Counted from the first letter of the stretch, positions 12,125 through 24,498 are shown. The stretch: 64,000 bases of DNA from Lentinus brumalis (GCA_001792895.1 MARA01000074.1:25053-89052); one strand, 5' to 3'. Notes: a model not told the origin generated them from the sequence alone. Translations and numbers: made by a program.

Positions 12125-12156
12125 GATCACGCATATACACGTGTATATGCGTGATC
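12125..12156. promoter_or_regulatory. Perfect 32-bp palindrome between divergent Plavaka genes
   Basis: Two 16-bp halves (12125-12140 and 12141-12156) are exact reverse complements with no loop. A further direct copy of the GATCACGCATATA half sits at about 12111-12123. The palindrome lies between the start regions of the DUF6698-like gene (-) and the transposase (+). A dyad bound by a dimeric regulator or by the transposase is a reasonable guess. Confidence 0.75.
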
Positions 12157-12664
12157 TACGCCACCTAGACGACTTACTGAGCATGGGGACGCGATTGATG
12201 GCTCATCTTGACAAGGCAGGGAGGTGTTGTGCGATGTTAATGAGACAAGCGTTGAGGAACGTGTCGGCTGTCGAGAGCAGTGAGCGAGCTTGGGTTGAGC
12301 AGGGAAAATCACGTCGAGATGGTGGTGGTGTGGAGGTAAGGAGGAGAGGGCGAGCTGACGCATTTTTATGGGGGGTGCCCCATATCGCGATCGACAGCTG
12401 GAGAGCTAGAGGGTACGGGGTGAGCTCAGAGGCCCGTGCGCGCACAAGCCCAGCATGGGGTTTGGCTCGATTAGGCAGCGACGCGACACGTATATCTTCA
12501 CGCGCCGAGCACGTGATCGCGTCTCGCGCTGCAGCTTCCATGCTCGTGCTTGCAGCCTCGCAGGCTCCCACGGCTTACTACCTCCCCACCACCACCATTG
12601 ATGGTCATCCTCCTGGATGGCTCATCTACTGCTTTATCTACTAGTATTTCTGGCTCTCTTCTCC

Positions 12665-15600
12665 ATGCCGGTGTGCCCAGAATGCGATGGCGAATACAAG
12701 ACTCTGTCCATGCACGCACGGACATGCACAGCGTTGCTCAAAGCACTCGACCACGGGCCTGCACTCAAGCGCAAACATCAGGAGGAGGAGCTAGAGCGGA
12801 GGACAAAGCAGAGGCTGTTGGAGGAAGAGAGAGTAGCTCGGGAGGCTGCTGAGCGGGAGGAACAGGAACGGCATCAGGTGCGAGCGGCGGTACACAGCGA
12901 TCTTATGTTCTACTGATCTGCATCCAGCGTGAGCTTGACGAACTGCAAGCTCCCCCGGAGGTCTTCAGTCGCTCCGGTCGCCGCCGTCGTGCACCAGCAC
13001 GGATTCAAAACATGCTGCCAACTACACTCGCTGGCCTTCCAGAGCAGCTGCACCCGCGACGTCTTCCTTCTCCACCCCCTGCGCCAATCGAACCTGACCC
13101 TCTACGCGGACCCTCTCCTCCACTTGTCGCTCCTTCTGAGCCGATCAACACCCGCCCCAACCGCTTCGGGGTCTTCCACCAGTACTACCCGTCCCTTCCA
13201 TCGCATGATCCCGAAGATGGCTTGACAATCAACGCCTTTACGGATACCCGCACGCACACAGGCCCTCCTGTGAACCCAGACGAGCACGACCCTGTGCGTC
13301 CGTTCGGCACTCGTGTTGTCGAGGCACTCCAATCTGCAGCGGAGGCCACGTTCGCACCGTTCGCCAACATCAATATATTCAAGTGCATGCGGTGGCTGTA
13401 TAACAGAACCACGCAGAAGACCCCGGGCGAGCTCACTAAGCTCATCCACGACGTGTTCATGGCACCTGAATACGTCTGTGAAGACCTGGAGAACTTCGAT
13501 GCGGCCCGCGAGAACGGACGTCTCGACAAGTTTCTTGCAACATCAAATGCCTTCTCAGCAGACGACGGTTGGCGCGAGGCCAGCGTGGAGCTCCGTCTGC
13601 CCAAAGAAGGTGTTGCGCACACCAGTGAGGACGCTGCTCCCACGTTCAAGGTCGTGAACGTCTTCGTGCGATCGCTCACTGAGGTCATCAAAGCTGGATA
13701 CCAGGAGTCGCGCGCGACGCGCTTTCACCTCTTCCCCTTCAAGCTCTTCTGGCAACGCAAGCCGGCTTCACCCGGTGCCCCTCCTCCTCCACCGATGCGG
13801 TTATGGTCCGACACATATAACTCGGACGCGATGCTTGAGGATCATGAGAAGATCCAGGAGAAGGCGCGCACCGACCGCGAGCCTGGTGACACCGAGGATG
13901 TCGAGTACGCTGTTGCGCCCATCCTCCTATATTCAGACTCGACACATCTCGCAAGTTTCGGAACGGCAGCGCTGTGGCCGATCTATTCGTTCTTCGGCGC
14001 GCTCACCAAGTACATCCGCTGTCGACCGAACGCTTTTGCCGCGCACCATATTGCGTATATACCCTCGGTAGGCACTCATTCTCCCGTCAGTCGGCGAACT
14101 AACACGACCTCAATAGTTGCCAGCATCCATTCAACAAGCTTACCGTGACATATTCGGCACGTCGGCGTCTACTGCGACACTGAAGATGTGCAAGCGCGAC
14201 CTGATGCAGCAAATCTGGCATCTTCTCCTCGACGAGGAGTTCATCAAGGCCTACGTTCACGGGATTCTCGTCAAGTGCGGAGATGGGGTAACACGACGCC
14301 TCTTCCCGCGGATCCCTCAATATTCTGCCGACTACCCAGAGAAGTGAGCCGTTGGCTGTCCCTGTATACACCCTCGCTGACAGCCGTTCATAGGTGCCTC
14401 ATTGCTTGTATCAAGCACCTCGCTGGATTCCCATGTCCAGCATGCCTGATGCCCAAGGACGACATCGACAATATGGGTACCGTCAACTACATGAAGAACC
14501 GGACGCGGCTCCGGAGGACCCTTGCGAATGATTGCTACATCCGGGAGACGGTGAAGGCGGCCAGGAAGAAGATTTTCGAGCAAGGTTATGCACCTGAAGG
14601 TGCGACTGTCGACGACGCCCTCAAGCTCACCTCAATCACTTCGAGCCGTGTAAGTCCGCTTCCTTCTCATGTCGCATTTCATATTGATTCTAATGCCATC
14701 TACAGAGTGCATTTGCAGATAAGCTTGGCGAGTTTGGACTGAACGTCTACGACATTCTTGTGCCTGACCTCATGCACGAGTTCGAACTGGGTGTCTGGAA
14801 GTTCGTATTCACACACCTCGTCCGGGTACTGATCGCTGCCGGCGGTGATCGCGTTCAGGAAATGGACAGGCGGTGAGTCGTACACTTAGTCTAGTCTGTC
14901 GGATTCTGACCAGCAATATCGACACGCAGCTTTGCATTGATGCCAACGTTCGGGCGCGATACGATCCGACGCTTTGGAGCCAATGTGTCGGCAATGAAGA
15001 AGCTCGCTGCACGCGATTTCGAGGACATCCTGCAGGTCAGACATGATATCATGTGCAGGTGTATGAGTGGTTGCTCACTGACATTCTAGTGCTCGTATTT
15101 TGTGTTCGAAGGCTTGCTCGATGAGCCCTATAACGACCACATCCTCAAGCTGATATCCGTCCTCGCCACCTGGCATGCACTGGCCAAGCTGCGCCTGCAC
15201 TCGGAGGCCACATTGACATACTTCGAGCAGGTCACAAAGAAGCTAGGTGAAGCGATGCGCGCATTCGAACGTCACGTCTGCTCGGCATTCGATACCCGGG
15301 AACTGCCATCAGAGACGATTGCGCGGCAGCGACGCAAGGCAAGGAAGTCAGCTGCAACCTCGGGACAGCAAGACACCGGTGCCTCGGATGTGCAAACCGG
15401 CAATGTTCGGACGGCAAAGAAGAAGAAGTTCAACAAGAAAACATACAAGTACCATCGTCTCGGCGACTATGTAGCTTCTATCCGCCGTCACGGAACCACC
15501 GACAACGCGAGCACACAGCCCGTAAGTATCATGGTCTCATCTGATCGACCTCACTGACGTCTGCTAGGGTGAACTTGAGCACAAACGCGTGAAGCGTTTC

Positions 15601-16982
15601 TACGCGCTCACAAACAAGAATGTTAAGTTTGCGTGGCAGATCGCCCGCCTGCAGCGCCGCCAGCAATACCTCCACGGCCGGGGATCGTACTCCGCACCAC
15701 CGCCGAAGAAGATGAAGAAGAAGTCCCGAGCGTGCTATGTACGACGCGCCCCTCTGCGCGCACCTGTGCAACTGCCATTCGCCACGGAGGAGCCCCTTGC
15801 GCCATGCTCTCCAAAAGAACACACCCAGATCGCCGAGGAGCAGGCAAACTCGGTAAATATTCGGGCCTTGATCGCGCAGAACCGCAGCGACCCCTCCTTT
15901 AACGACTTCCGATCCATGCTTGACACCCACATCTTCCAGCGCCTCGAAGCCCTTGCTGGGCGTCCAACCTCTCGCGAGCCCACGTCAGGAGAATGGCGGT
16001 CAATACGTGTCGAGAAGGATCTGATGTGGCTCCACAAAGTGATGCGCGTGAACTGGACATCCTACGACATGCGTCGGGACCAGAGCTCCGTCAACCCTCG
16101 GACCCACCCAGACATCATGATGCTGGCACCGGAAGGCTCTTCCCACCCCTACCTCTATGCTCGCATCGTCACCATCTTTCATGTCAACGTGTTCCGCGTC
16201 GAGGCTTCCGACACCGGGCGATCAGATCCCCAGCTGTTGCAGGTCCTCTGGCTGCGATGGTTCAACCTCGACACCACACGTCCAGGTGGCTTAGACTCGC
16301 GCATGCGCCCGCATCGCGTGAAATTTGCAGGCACTCACGACGAGCCTTTTGGGTTCATCTCACCAGAGCAAGTACTGCGCGATATTCACATCGTACCCGC
16401 CCCGCACTACGGCCTCTCCGACGCACCATCACTTCCTCACCGCGTCATTCAGCGCACAACTCAGAGGCATCGAACAGACGTGGACGCCTGCGACGACGAG
16501 CCGCGAAAGGACGACTTCAAATTCTATTACCTTGCTATGTAAGTACAACTGCTATGCCATGCCGCTCAACTGCTGATCATGCACTGTGCCGCAGGTGGAG
16601 CGACCGCGATTTGTTTATGCGCTTCCTCGGTGGGGGCGTCGGCCATGAAGAGCATGAAGTAGATGACGTGCCTGTGATGCCAGTCGACGAAGACGAGGAG
16701 ATGTCCGACGAGTCATCCAGGCAGGCATCGAGGCAGCACGAAGATGAAGTCGCGTCTGACGAGGAGGAGCCGGAAGGCGGGTACGAGCCTTCCGAAATCG
16801 ACCGAGACGATGTGGAGAGAGGCAGGGAAGAAGAAGAGGAAGAGGAAGACGGAGATGGAGGCGAAGGTGACCAAGAGGACGGCGACGAGGATGAGGAGGA
16901 CGAGCCAGATCTAGGTCCCGAGGACGGAGAAGGAGACGGCGAGCTTGACGAGTACGAGCTGGACAACTACGCGCCATACTGA
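12665..16982 (+). CDS. Plavaka transposase
   Basis: The start at 12665 gives MPVCPECDGEYKTLSMHARTC, a C2H2-like N-terminal finger, followed by a Glu/Arg-rich coiled coil. Exons joined at clear GT..AG introns give FGVFHQYYPSLPS. The hallmark catalytic segment follows, ILLYSDSTHLASFGTAALWP then YSFFGALTKYIRCRPNA. After this come ACIKHLAGFPCPACLMPKDD (a Cys pair), YDILVPDLMHEFELGVWKF, and a region ending GELEHKRVKRFYALTNK. A C-terminal tail of more than 100 residues is Asp/Glu-rich (about 16630-16970) and ends NYAPY. The DST...DLMHEFELG order is characteristic of Plavaka transposases, an agaricomycete-rich branch of the CACTA group. All exons I followed are open, so the gene may be functional. 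At least seven introns are present. Antisense frames over the acidic tail are shadows. Confidence 0.85.
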
Positions 16983-17099
16983 TCATGGTATTGTTATAGG
17001 ACTTAGGTATATACATCGATGCTTGTACATATCTTGCACGACTCCCCGCAGCCAGCCCTGTCTTCGCCCTGCGCAAGACTCGCGCCCTCTCCCCTCCCA

Positions 17100-17275
17100 T
17101 GCGACTGGATGCGCTTTCAAGCGACACATTCGATCGCGCGATTGCCAAGCGGTGGCCGATTGGCAAGCCACCGCTGGGATTAGGGCGGTCTTGCAGGCGA
17201 TTGCGAGCGCGACCAAGAGCGCGTCAGATCGGGAATCGCCCAATCGGGGTCGAGCGAAACGGGTTTTTGCTGGTG
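17100..17275. repeat. Subterminal repeat cluster at the right end of the Plavaka element
   Basis: GCGATTGCCAAGCGG, CGATTGGCAAGCC, GCGATTGCGAGCGC and related words occur in both orientations within about 150 bp. The counterpart at 9420-9640 holds CGCTTGCGAGCG, AATCGCTTGCAAGCGG and TTGGCAAGCC. Arrays of short inverted words next to the ends are typical transposase-binding regions in CACTA-type transposons. Confidence 0.6.
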
Positions 17276-18255
17276 AGCGTGAGCCTGACGACCAGGCGAC
17301 GATGACGAGAAAACAGATGACAGACAGGCTCAGAAGCCCATTGTAATAGACTGTTACCGCTAGGAGACTCGCGAAACTTGCAAGCTATGGGATTATTGCG
17401 GTCCTTGGAATGGCCTTGTATCACTTGTAAGGAGACGAGTCCCCTCCTAGCGTTTTTGCCATGGATTGCATGGTTGCAATTCTCTTATCCCTTATAATCC
17501 CTTATTAGCCAATAATAACCCCCTTTTAAGCCAATACAATTTCGCCGCCAAATCTGTGATGTTACGGTTGCGGGTTGCAACAATTACTTATAGGTAGGGA
17601 CAGCTGAGATGGTCGCAACAGCCAGGCCACAATGGGAGACGACTTACCTTTGCCTGCTCTCGTTCCTCGACAGAGCGGAGTTGGAGGAGCGAGATCGTGT
17701 ACTTACGAGACCAGGAGGTGTAGTACGGCTGCGGGCGACGCGGCATCGGGCACAAGTAAATTGACGCAGTGACCTGTGACGCGACCCGACGCACCTTCAC
17801 GCGAAGTCTGCCGTGACTCAGGGAGATGTTGGCCCAAATTGACGCATATTATGTTGCCGCTATGCCAATCTGCACCAAGGCGGCAAGATGAGAAATCCTT
17901 GAGGTCAGGCGGGCCATCACCAAACCGCAGGGCGTCCGAGCATGTTGTAGTCACTTACCAAGGACGAGAACGCGTGGCAGGCGCTCTTCGGTGCCGCACA
18001 AGTATGGTAGCACAATGCCTGCAATGGCCATGTATGATAGCACAATGCCTTCGCCGGCCATGTATGATAGCACCACATTGGCGATGGCCAACAGAGTGAA
18101 GCATAATAGAGACATGAGCCTTACGCAGACGCTGACTCGGACTCGAGCTCGCAATTGAACTGCGGATAGGCAGTGCCAGCTTGGTCCACTTCTCTTCCTC
18201 GCAGGCTGCAGCTGCGTGCGAGCGGCACCCCAAGTTGCAGGCATATAATATTAGG
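17276..18255. other. Intergenic with a weak minus-strand coding remnant
   Basis: From 18244 down to 17588 the minus strand holds two or three frames joined by plausible splice sites (donor GTAAGT at about 17958). They include LGADWHSGNIICVN and, upstream, the threefold repeat VLSYMAGEGI-type. I cannot assign a family. The DWHSGNI phrase vaguely recalls protein-kinase catalytic loops, but the rest does not support this. It is treated as an unassigned relic between the Plavaka and Tnp2 elements. Confidence 0.3.
18002..18091. repeat. Three tandem 30-bp units
   Basis: The units at 18002, 18032 and 18062 share GTATGATAGCACAATGCC followed by a variable part ending GGCCAT. The third unit is more diverged. 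The unit keeps frame (10 residues) in the minus-strand remnant. Confidence 0.8.
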
Positions 18256-18277
18256 CACTGGGATCTGAGGCCCAGTG
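18256..18277. repeat. CACTG...CAGTG dyad, candidate left terminus of the Tnp2 element
   Basis: CACTGGG and CCCAGTG form a 7-bp inverted pair around 8 bp, about 380 bp upstream of the Tnp2 start codon. CACTA-superfamily elements start with CACT(A/G). I could not find the matching right end downstream of 34614, so this is only a candidate. Confidence 0.35.
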
Positions 18278-18659
18278 AAACTAGGCCGATATAAGTACGT
18301 TTTGAGGGGGTATTACATGGGTAAGTTCGGAATCGGGTCGGTGGAACGCGGTCACGCGCGTTTTCGACTGCGTTCGGCGCCAATGTCGCACGCGTCTTGT
18401 CCCAGTTTAGATGTGTCGCGCACATCGCGCGCGACATGTACTGTCGACCACTCCAGAGTAGCCTTGCTTGTGCAATGACACTGTTTGCCCTGTGCACTTC
18501 TTGTGTGTGTCAAGTCCGCTGTGCCGCCGCCTCTTGTCTCTTCTTTCCACCGCTCGCTGTCCCGTCCCGCCACCCCGCTGCCTTCCCTCTCCCCGTCGCC
18601 GTCCCAGGACTGCCGCATGCCAACAACGCTCTGTTTCGCGCTGCACGCCGGGGATTTCG

Positions 18660-20449
18660 ATGCCCAAGAGAAAACACGCGTGCGATTGCGACGAGCTGTG
18701 CCACGGCGTGCTCACGGATCTGCCTGCCGCTGAGTACAAGAAGCACAAGCGGTACCGCGTCTCCACGCTTGTCAATGCGGTAAAACGATTCTTTCCAGGC
18801 CCAGGAGCGCGTCGAGGAGTGTCACAGGAGGCAGGACCAAGCACGCGTGGCCGTGCGCCCACATCAGCACCCGACAATGTGAGTACCACCTCAATTGCGC
18901 ATGCTATATGCGCCCATCGCTGACGCTCTCTGCAGCCTAAAGGCAACTCCGGTTCTGGCAGCGCTGCTGGCTCTGGTCGCGAGCGGTCAGAGGGACCCAT
19001 GGCTCCCTCGCGCTCTGAAACACCGCAGTCTGTGCACGGCATGGATATCAATGATCCCCTGCCCTTCCACAACGAAGAGCCGCTGGAAGAAGAGGATCAG
19101 GATCAGGAACCCGACCCCGGAGATGATCCGCTTCCCGAGGAGGGAGAGGAGCAGGAGCCCGACCCCGGAGAGGACCCTCCAGACCCCGATTACGGCCGCC
19201 ATGAGCAGACTGGGGCGCCGCGCAAGGCCAAGCTGCCCATGCTCAAGCGAGCACAAGAGTACGTCGCGTGCATCCGGAAGGCAACACACAGGAAGGCGGG
19301 CATGTCCCGCAAGCGCATCAAGGCCATGAAGAAGCCGCCGACGTCCGTCGTTGATCTGGACGACGACCCGACTCTCCGCCTGTCCCTACGCCAGTTCATC
19401 GCAAATGCCCAATCCGAGGCTGCATACGAGGTGAATCGTCAGGCATGCATGGAAGAGCACCCCGAACGCGAGCTGCCAACGCTCAAGGTCCTCAAGAAGA
19501 TGGTCGAGGAGCTCACCGGGGTCGCCGCGATCAAACACGACATGTGCGAGAAGTCGTGTCTCGCCTATGTGGGACCGCACGCAAAGCTCACGCACTGCCC
19601 GTTGTGCAAGGAACGTACACCCCGCTACCACGAGATCGATGGCAAGAACGTCCCATGGAGGACGTACGACACGTACCCTTTCGGTCCCCAGGCTCAAGCC
19701 CTCTTTCGGTCACCCGAGAGCGCGGAGCGCATGCACCACCGTCGCAAGGCCACGGCAGACTTCGAGGAGAAGGTGGCGGCTGGACTCAAGCCGGATGTTC
19801 TAGGCGACACATACTTCTCGCAAGACTTTCGCGAAGCTGTAGATCGTGGCGACATTCTGGACGACGACCTTGTGCTCATGTTCTCGATCGACGGGGCGCA
19901 GCTTTATGAGTCTAAGCAGTCTGATTGCTGGGTGTATATCTGGATTCTGTTCGACTTGTCGCTGAAGCATCGCTATCAGAAACATTATGTCCTCCCTGGT
20001 GGTATAATCCCTGGGCCCAACAAACCCAAGGACATCGACTCCTTTCTACTCCCTGGCCTCATGCACATCTCCGCGCTGCAGAAGAAGGGTTTGAAGGTCT
20101 GGGATGCCGCTGACAATCGCACCTTCATTTCATGCCCAATCGTCCTCTGCGCGTGTGCCGACTGCATCGCTATGGCCTACATCAATGGACTGGTCGGCCA
20201 CACTGGTGCCCACGGCTGTAGGCTCTGGTGTCCTCTGCGCAGCCGCCATCAGCCCGGGTGTGGTATCTACTACCCGGCCATGCTCAAGCCGAACGACGCC
20301 AAATGTGGATCTGACGGCGACGACTTCCTTCCGCGCGCCCCAGTGCCGACACGAGAACAACGCGGACAATCCTACCAAGATGCGCTCGACCTTGTGCTGC
20401 GCTCGGACAAGCAGGGAGATTATGAGAAGAGCCATCGCGGGACTGGTGT
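18660..20449 (+). pseudogene. Tnp2 (CACTA/EnSpm) transposase, 5' part, interrupted at 20449
   Basis: Exon 1 (18660-18878) starts MPKRKHACDCDELCHG. An intron (18879-18935) is followed by exon 2, which runs to the insertion. The protein contains an acidic stretch and then MVEELTGVAAIKHDMCEKSC, KLTHCPLCKERTPRY and TYDTYPFGPQAQALFRSPES. The catalytic Tnp2 core follows: DLVLMFSIDGAQLYESKQSD, YKQ-type LPGGIIPGPNKPKDIDSFLL and GLVGHTGAHGCRLWCPLRSR. The frame reaches RGTGV and is then broken by the KDZ element. It resumes at 33152 with GVGKPSVFSGL, which restores the usual TG(V/I)-x-KPS phrase of the family. Both halves are open, so the insertion is the main lesion. Confidence 0.9.
20443..20449. repeat. 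Candidate target-site duplication, left copy (CTGGTGT)
   Basis: CTGGTGT precedes the left terminus and CCGGTGT (33152-33158) follows the right terminus, 6 of 7 identical. Together they give a continuous Tnp2 frame when one copy is removed. The exact length is uncertain because GGTGT is the only perfectly shared core. Confidence 0.6.
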
Positions 20450-20721
20450 CACCATCTGTTGTACCCGTTTTATAAAACGAACCGTTAAATAGTCCAGCAT
20501 CTTTTACAAAACGAACCGGTAGTTAGACAATATAATACAGGCCCGGAGGAAGGTCCGTAGCCTCTTCCGGAGCATTGCCTCGGCTTCTCGGCTCCTGCCC
20601 AATGAGGTATGTCCTTCCGCAAGGCTTGTAGCGGTCAGATATCTATGTTTTAAGCGGTGGCCATCCATCCGGGAGATCAAATAAATGAATATATTGCTCC
20701 TGCGGAATCTCTGACCACAAA

Positions 20722-23700
20722 CTAGGGGTCCTCATCAGCTAATGGCCCCTCCACCATTCGTCGATACACTGCTGCATCGTTGTCCTCCTCCTGTTCGCCC
20801 TCCATGCCCTCCTCACCCTCTGCCACCTCCACCTCCTCCACCTGCAGGGTGACCTTGTTCTGGAAGCGCCGCCTGATCTTGCGCGGCACGTAACCGCTGA
20901 CCGGCGCCCATTCCTTCCCCAGCTCCAAACCAGCATCCTTGGCCAGCGGCAGCCAGATCTGTCGGAACGAGCCGCGCAGCTGCCGACGAATAGCAGCCTG
21001 CTTGTAGGCATAAGCTGTGAGCCCTTCCTGCAGCGTCTCGTCGACCTCAGGACGCTTGCCAATGCGGCTCCTCCACTCCTCCTCCTGGAATGCTAGAAAG
21101 GCGAGAACGCGTCGCATCTCCTCGGGAAGAAGGCGTATTTCCTCCATCCACCTGCGTACACGAGCTCGTAGCTGCGTCCACTCAATCCGCAGGGACTCTG
21201 TGAAGCCGCCCTCATCGCTGTCTGCCCCTCGCCAGATCCAGGACATCGTCCTGTATCCCTCTGCAGGTCCCGGCCTCTTCTGCCTGCGCGCTCGCTCCGC
21301 CACAGCATCGGGGTCGTCGTCTTGCACCGAGCGGATGTCGTTGTCGGTGAGGACCTGGAACTCCCTCTCCCAGAGCCCCGGGCCGATGAGCGCCAGCTTC
21401 GCACGGCGTGCACGACGGTATTTCTCCGCAGCGCGCCGCACTCGTACACCCTGGTTGTCGGTGTCGGTGCGGGATCGTGTGCTGGGGCCTTGATAGCGCA
21501 CATGGAGCTTCTTCAGTGTCCAGAGACGGTGTTCGGCGTGTAGCTGATTGCGCAGGTCTTGTAGAGCATCGCGACACTGCGCATCTCGTAGGCGGGCCTC
21601 GATTGATTGGATGTTTGCAGGGCAGGTCGCCGCGCGGTTCCTGCTGTCGATCTGGGAGGGGAGCCCAAGGCGTGTGGCCTCAATCTCCTGAGTGTCGACA
21701 CGAGCTGCATCTTCCTGAGCCAGGAGAGCGAGAACCCCAGGGGTGAAGTTCGCCTGATGGGCACGAAACTTCTGCACGCGATGGCGGAAGGATGTGCGCA
21801 GCTCCAAGAGCTGTGGTAGTTTGCTCTCGTCGTCTTGTGCCCTGGTAGCTTCCAGCTGTACGCGTGACCTGTGTAGCAGTCAGTCACAGCTCTACATTCG
21901 CGCTGAATAAATTACTCACTGGACCTCCTCGAGCTCGAGTGCCATAGTGACAAATCCAAGCTCGCTCAGGCTGTCCTTGGCGACGTGACCTGGCTCTGCG
22001 CTCCGCGTCGTCTCCTCCTTGGCAATTGCTTGCTTAGTCTGCGCCTCCGAGGGTCCTGTAGCAGCGTGAGGAATGCCACATGGAAAAAAACAGCAAGTAG
22101 TGGTTCGTACCTGTCTTAACGGAGACATAGGGGTCTACGAGGGTCATGTCGGCCTCCCATGTGGCCACCTGACGCTCCCACTCGTCGGTATTTTCCTTAC
22201 GCAAGCTTGTGGTCAACTGCTTGAACGCAGCCCCTTGAGCGGCTGCCATGCTCCTAGCGTGGAGGTACCGCCGTCGCATAAGCTCGGCTATGGATATGTT
22301 AGCATGTGCTGACGATACAGATTGCAAGAGAACGACAACATACCGAGGCCGATGATCTTCGTCCAGTTGGCATGACCCCACACTTCCTCAAGATAGCCCT
22401 GTCGCCCGCCCGGTCCCATCTGCTTGGTGCTGTTGGCCGCTGACTGAGATCCCCACCATACACGCTCTACCCCCTCCCCATCGGTGCGCGCGGCGCCAGG
22501 AATGTAGTTGAGGGAGTACTTCGAGTGCTCCTTGCGCTCGTGACTGTGCCAGTGGAGCTTGGGAATGGCGTACTTGATGCTGCCGGTTGGAAGCGGGATT
22601 TGCATGTGCGTAGGGAACTTGGCAATGCGGTCGAGCAAGCCTTTTGACCACTGGCATGCTATGTCGTAGGAGATGAGCTTGCGAACGCGCAGATGTCGGA
22701 GCATTGCTGAGACGAAGATGAAGTCCATGTTGATCCACCTGGTAGCGTGATTAGAGACCGCACAACCAGAGGGTTATTGTCGAACTCACTTTTCACCAAG
22801 CTGTGTATCTCCTACGCCATTCGCGAGCATAAACTCGTGCCGCGAGCAGACGGCCGCCCCTACCCCAGACGCAGCGTACCCCTTGGCATACTTCATGTTC
22901 GCCTTGGTCATCGCTGCAAACCCAGAACACGTTGACACCTGGCACGTGTGATTGGTCAGTTCAAGGGTGAAGACCGCCAATCCCATGAGAGACGCACGTC
23001 TTTCTGTGTACCATAGCCGGTAAGCATCTCCTCATAAGGATCGTCCTCGACGAAGTATCCCCAGCCGGCACCGAGGATAGGATCCTTCTGCTTGCTTGAG
23101 ACGTCTCGTCGCTTGAGGCGGAAGCACGCGTCCAGAGCCACGCATAGCATGTAAAGATATCTAAAGATGTGTGGTAAGGAGCCAGATCGCGCGAAACCAA
23201 GCAAAGCTACATACTGCAGGTCTTCAGAGACGTCTTCCCAGTTTGGTGGAAGGTTGATGTCGGGGTGAGGGCATGCGGGGCATTGAACGGCGAGCTCACC
23301 CTGCTTGGTGCCTGCGATACCAGTCGGATCGTGCGCACGCCCAGCGCGTTTGAGACGCTTCAGATATCTCCACTGCGCGACGACGCGCATGAACGATTTG
23401 TAGCGGTCTTGAATCACCTTCGTTCCGCTGTTGTCGGTAAGTCGCTCCAACGACTCGTAGTAGTCGTACATCGAGACCTTGCCCTGGACGCTTTGAATGT
23501 GGTAGTGCTCCAATAGACCAAACGTATAGACCGTGCCGGGCTCGGTGATTGTCGCGGGGAAGAAGTCGCGGCGCAGCAGTTGCTCGTATGGAGTACCGGC
23601 CGTACCTGCCTGATCGCACCCGCAGTAGCGGATGCTCGCGTTGTGGTGGCCGTTGACGTCGATGATGCAGAAATCGTCCGGCGCCGCGCTTGGATTGGAA

Positions 23701-24498
23701 CATTGAGAACCGTCGGGGTGCCCAAGCTGGACGATGAGGCCGATCTCTTTGAGTGAGGTGACCTCGAAGTACTTCCCATTCCACCTCTGCTGAGACTTAG
23801 TACACAAGCCGTAGCAGAGGTATAACGAGGAGCGCACCTGCAGCCGATGACAGACCAGGCGTCGATGCCGCTCCTTCACGCATTCCTCGCACTCCAGATG
23901 GCCGGGGTTGCATGAAGTACACCGTATGGTCGCGGGGCGCGCGTTGGACTGGTCGCGGCAAGATAGACAGCGGTCAAATGGACGGAAGTCAGCCCTTCCA
24001 TCCCGCCGCACCAGCTCGTCCAGGACGCAATCAGCCATCGGGAGCCACGTCTTCATAGGCTCGTCCTGGAAAAGGTTAGTGATGACCGGCTTCAAAGTAG
24101 CTTTGAAAAACGTACCGAGTTCAAATAGCGCTTCGCTCGCCCTCCACTCAGGCCACCCTGGCGCGCGTCTTGATCTGCGGCGGGCGCGACGGAGTCGGTG
24201 CCGAGATTCACAATGTTGTCTGAATCTGTGCTGGGGATGGCATGTTCCGACTCCAAGTCGAAGGGCGTCTCAGGCCGAGGTGTTGCAGCTGGGCTCGGGC
24301 TTGGGACAGGGATTGTTTCGCTTCTCACCCGTCGCAGGTCGGCAGACAGCGTATCGACAGAGGAGGCTGGAGCTGTCTTGGGCAGGCGGGCAGGAACCGC
24401 AGGAGGGGGCGGTAGACAGAAGCCGAGGAGACCGAGAAGTCAGCGCAAGAGTCAAGGTCTGCTTCACGGAAGCGGCGCTTTCGCGCTCGGGAAGCCAT
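20722..24498 (-). CDS. KDZ transposase with CxC2 cysteine cluster
   Basis: About twelve minus-strand exons give a protein of roughly 1,100 residues. The first Met at 24498 (MASRARKRRF) is basic, and the join to the next coding frame near 24.4 kb is uncertain. The CxC2 cluster comes from CLSCRDQSNARPATIRCTSC, ECEECVKERHRRLVCHRLQ and then KEIGLIVQLGHPDGSQC. The transposase core follows: NGHHNASIRYCGCDQAG, QLLRRDFFPATITEPGTVYT, VQCPACPHPDINLP, KLISYDIACQWSKGL and IPKLHWHSHERKEHSKYSLN. The final core phrase is GEGVERVWWGSQSAANSTKQ. A long helical, charged C-terminus ends ADEDP at 20722. Catalytic-region phrases (the D of YDIACQW and the E of GEGVERVW) are present and the exons are open, so it looks competent. 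It is transcribed away from the TET/JBP gene. Confidence 0.9.

Larger units (their letters stand above)
9411..17275. mobile_element. Plavaka (CACTA-like) DNA transposon, about 7.9 kb
   Basis: The ends are inverted copies. The left begins CATCAGCAAAAGCCC at 9411, and the right, read on the minus strand from 17275, begins CACCAGCAAAAACCC (13 of 15 match). Both are flanked by AG (9409-9410 and 17276-17277), a possible 2-bp target duplication of CACTA type. Both ends are followed by subterminal stretches crowded with related words such as CGATTGGCAAGC, CGCTTGCAAGCG and GATTGCGAGCG (about 9420-9640 and 17110-17260). Inside lie a transposase gene (+) and a DUF6698-like gene (-), diverging from a palindrome at 12125. 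The family assignment is firm. The exact ends are my inference. Confidence 0.65.

Noticed and set aside
16577..16966. Ser-rich minus-strand frame opposite the Plavaka acidic tail
   Set aside because: Poly-Ser is the antisense of Asp/Glu codon runs. The same effect occurs at 47627-47815.
17703..17954. Possible protein-kinase fragment (DWHSGNI)
   Set aside because: Only one short phrase resembles a catalytic loop. No Lys/Glu pair or DFG motif is present.
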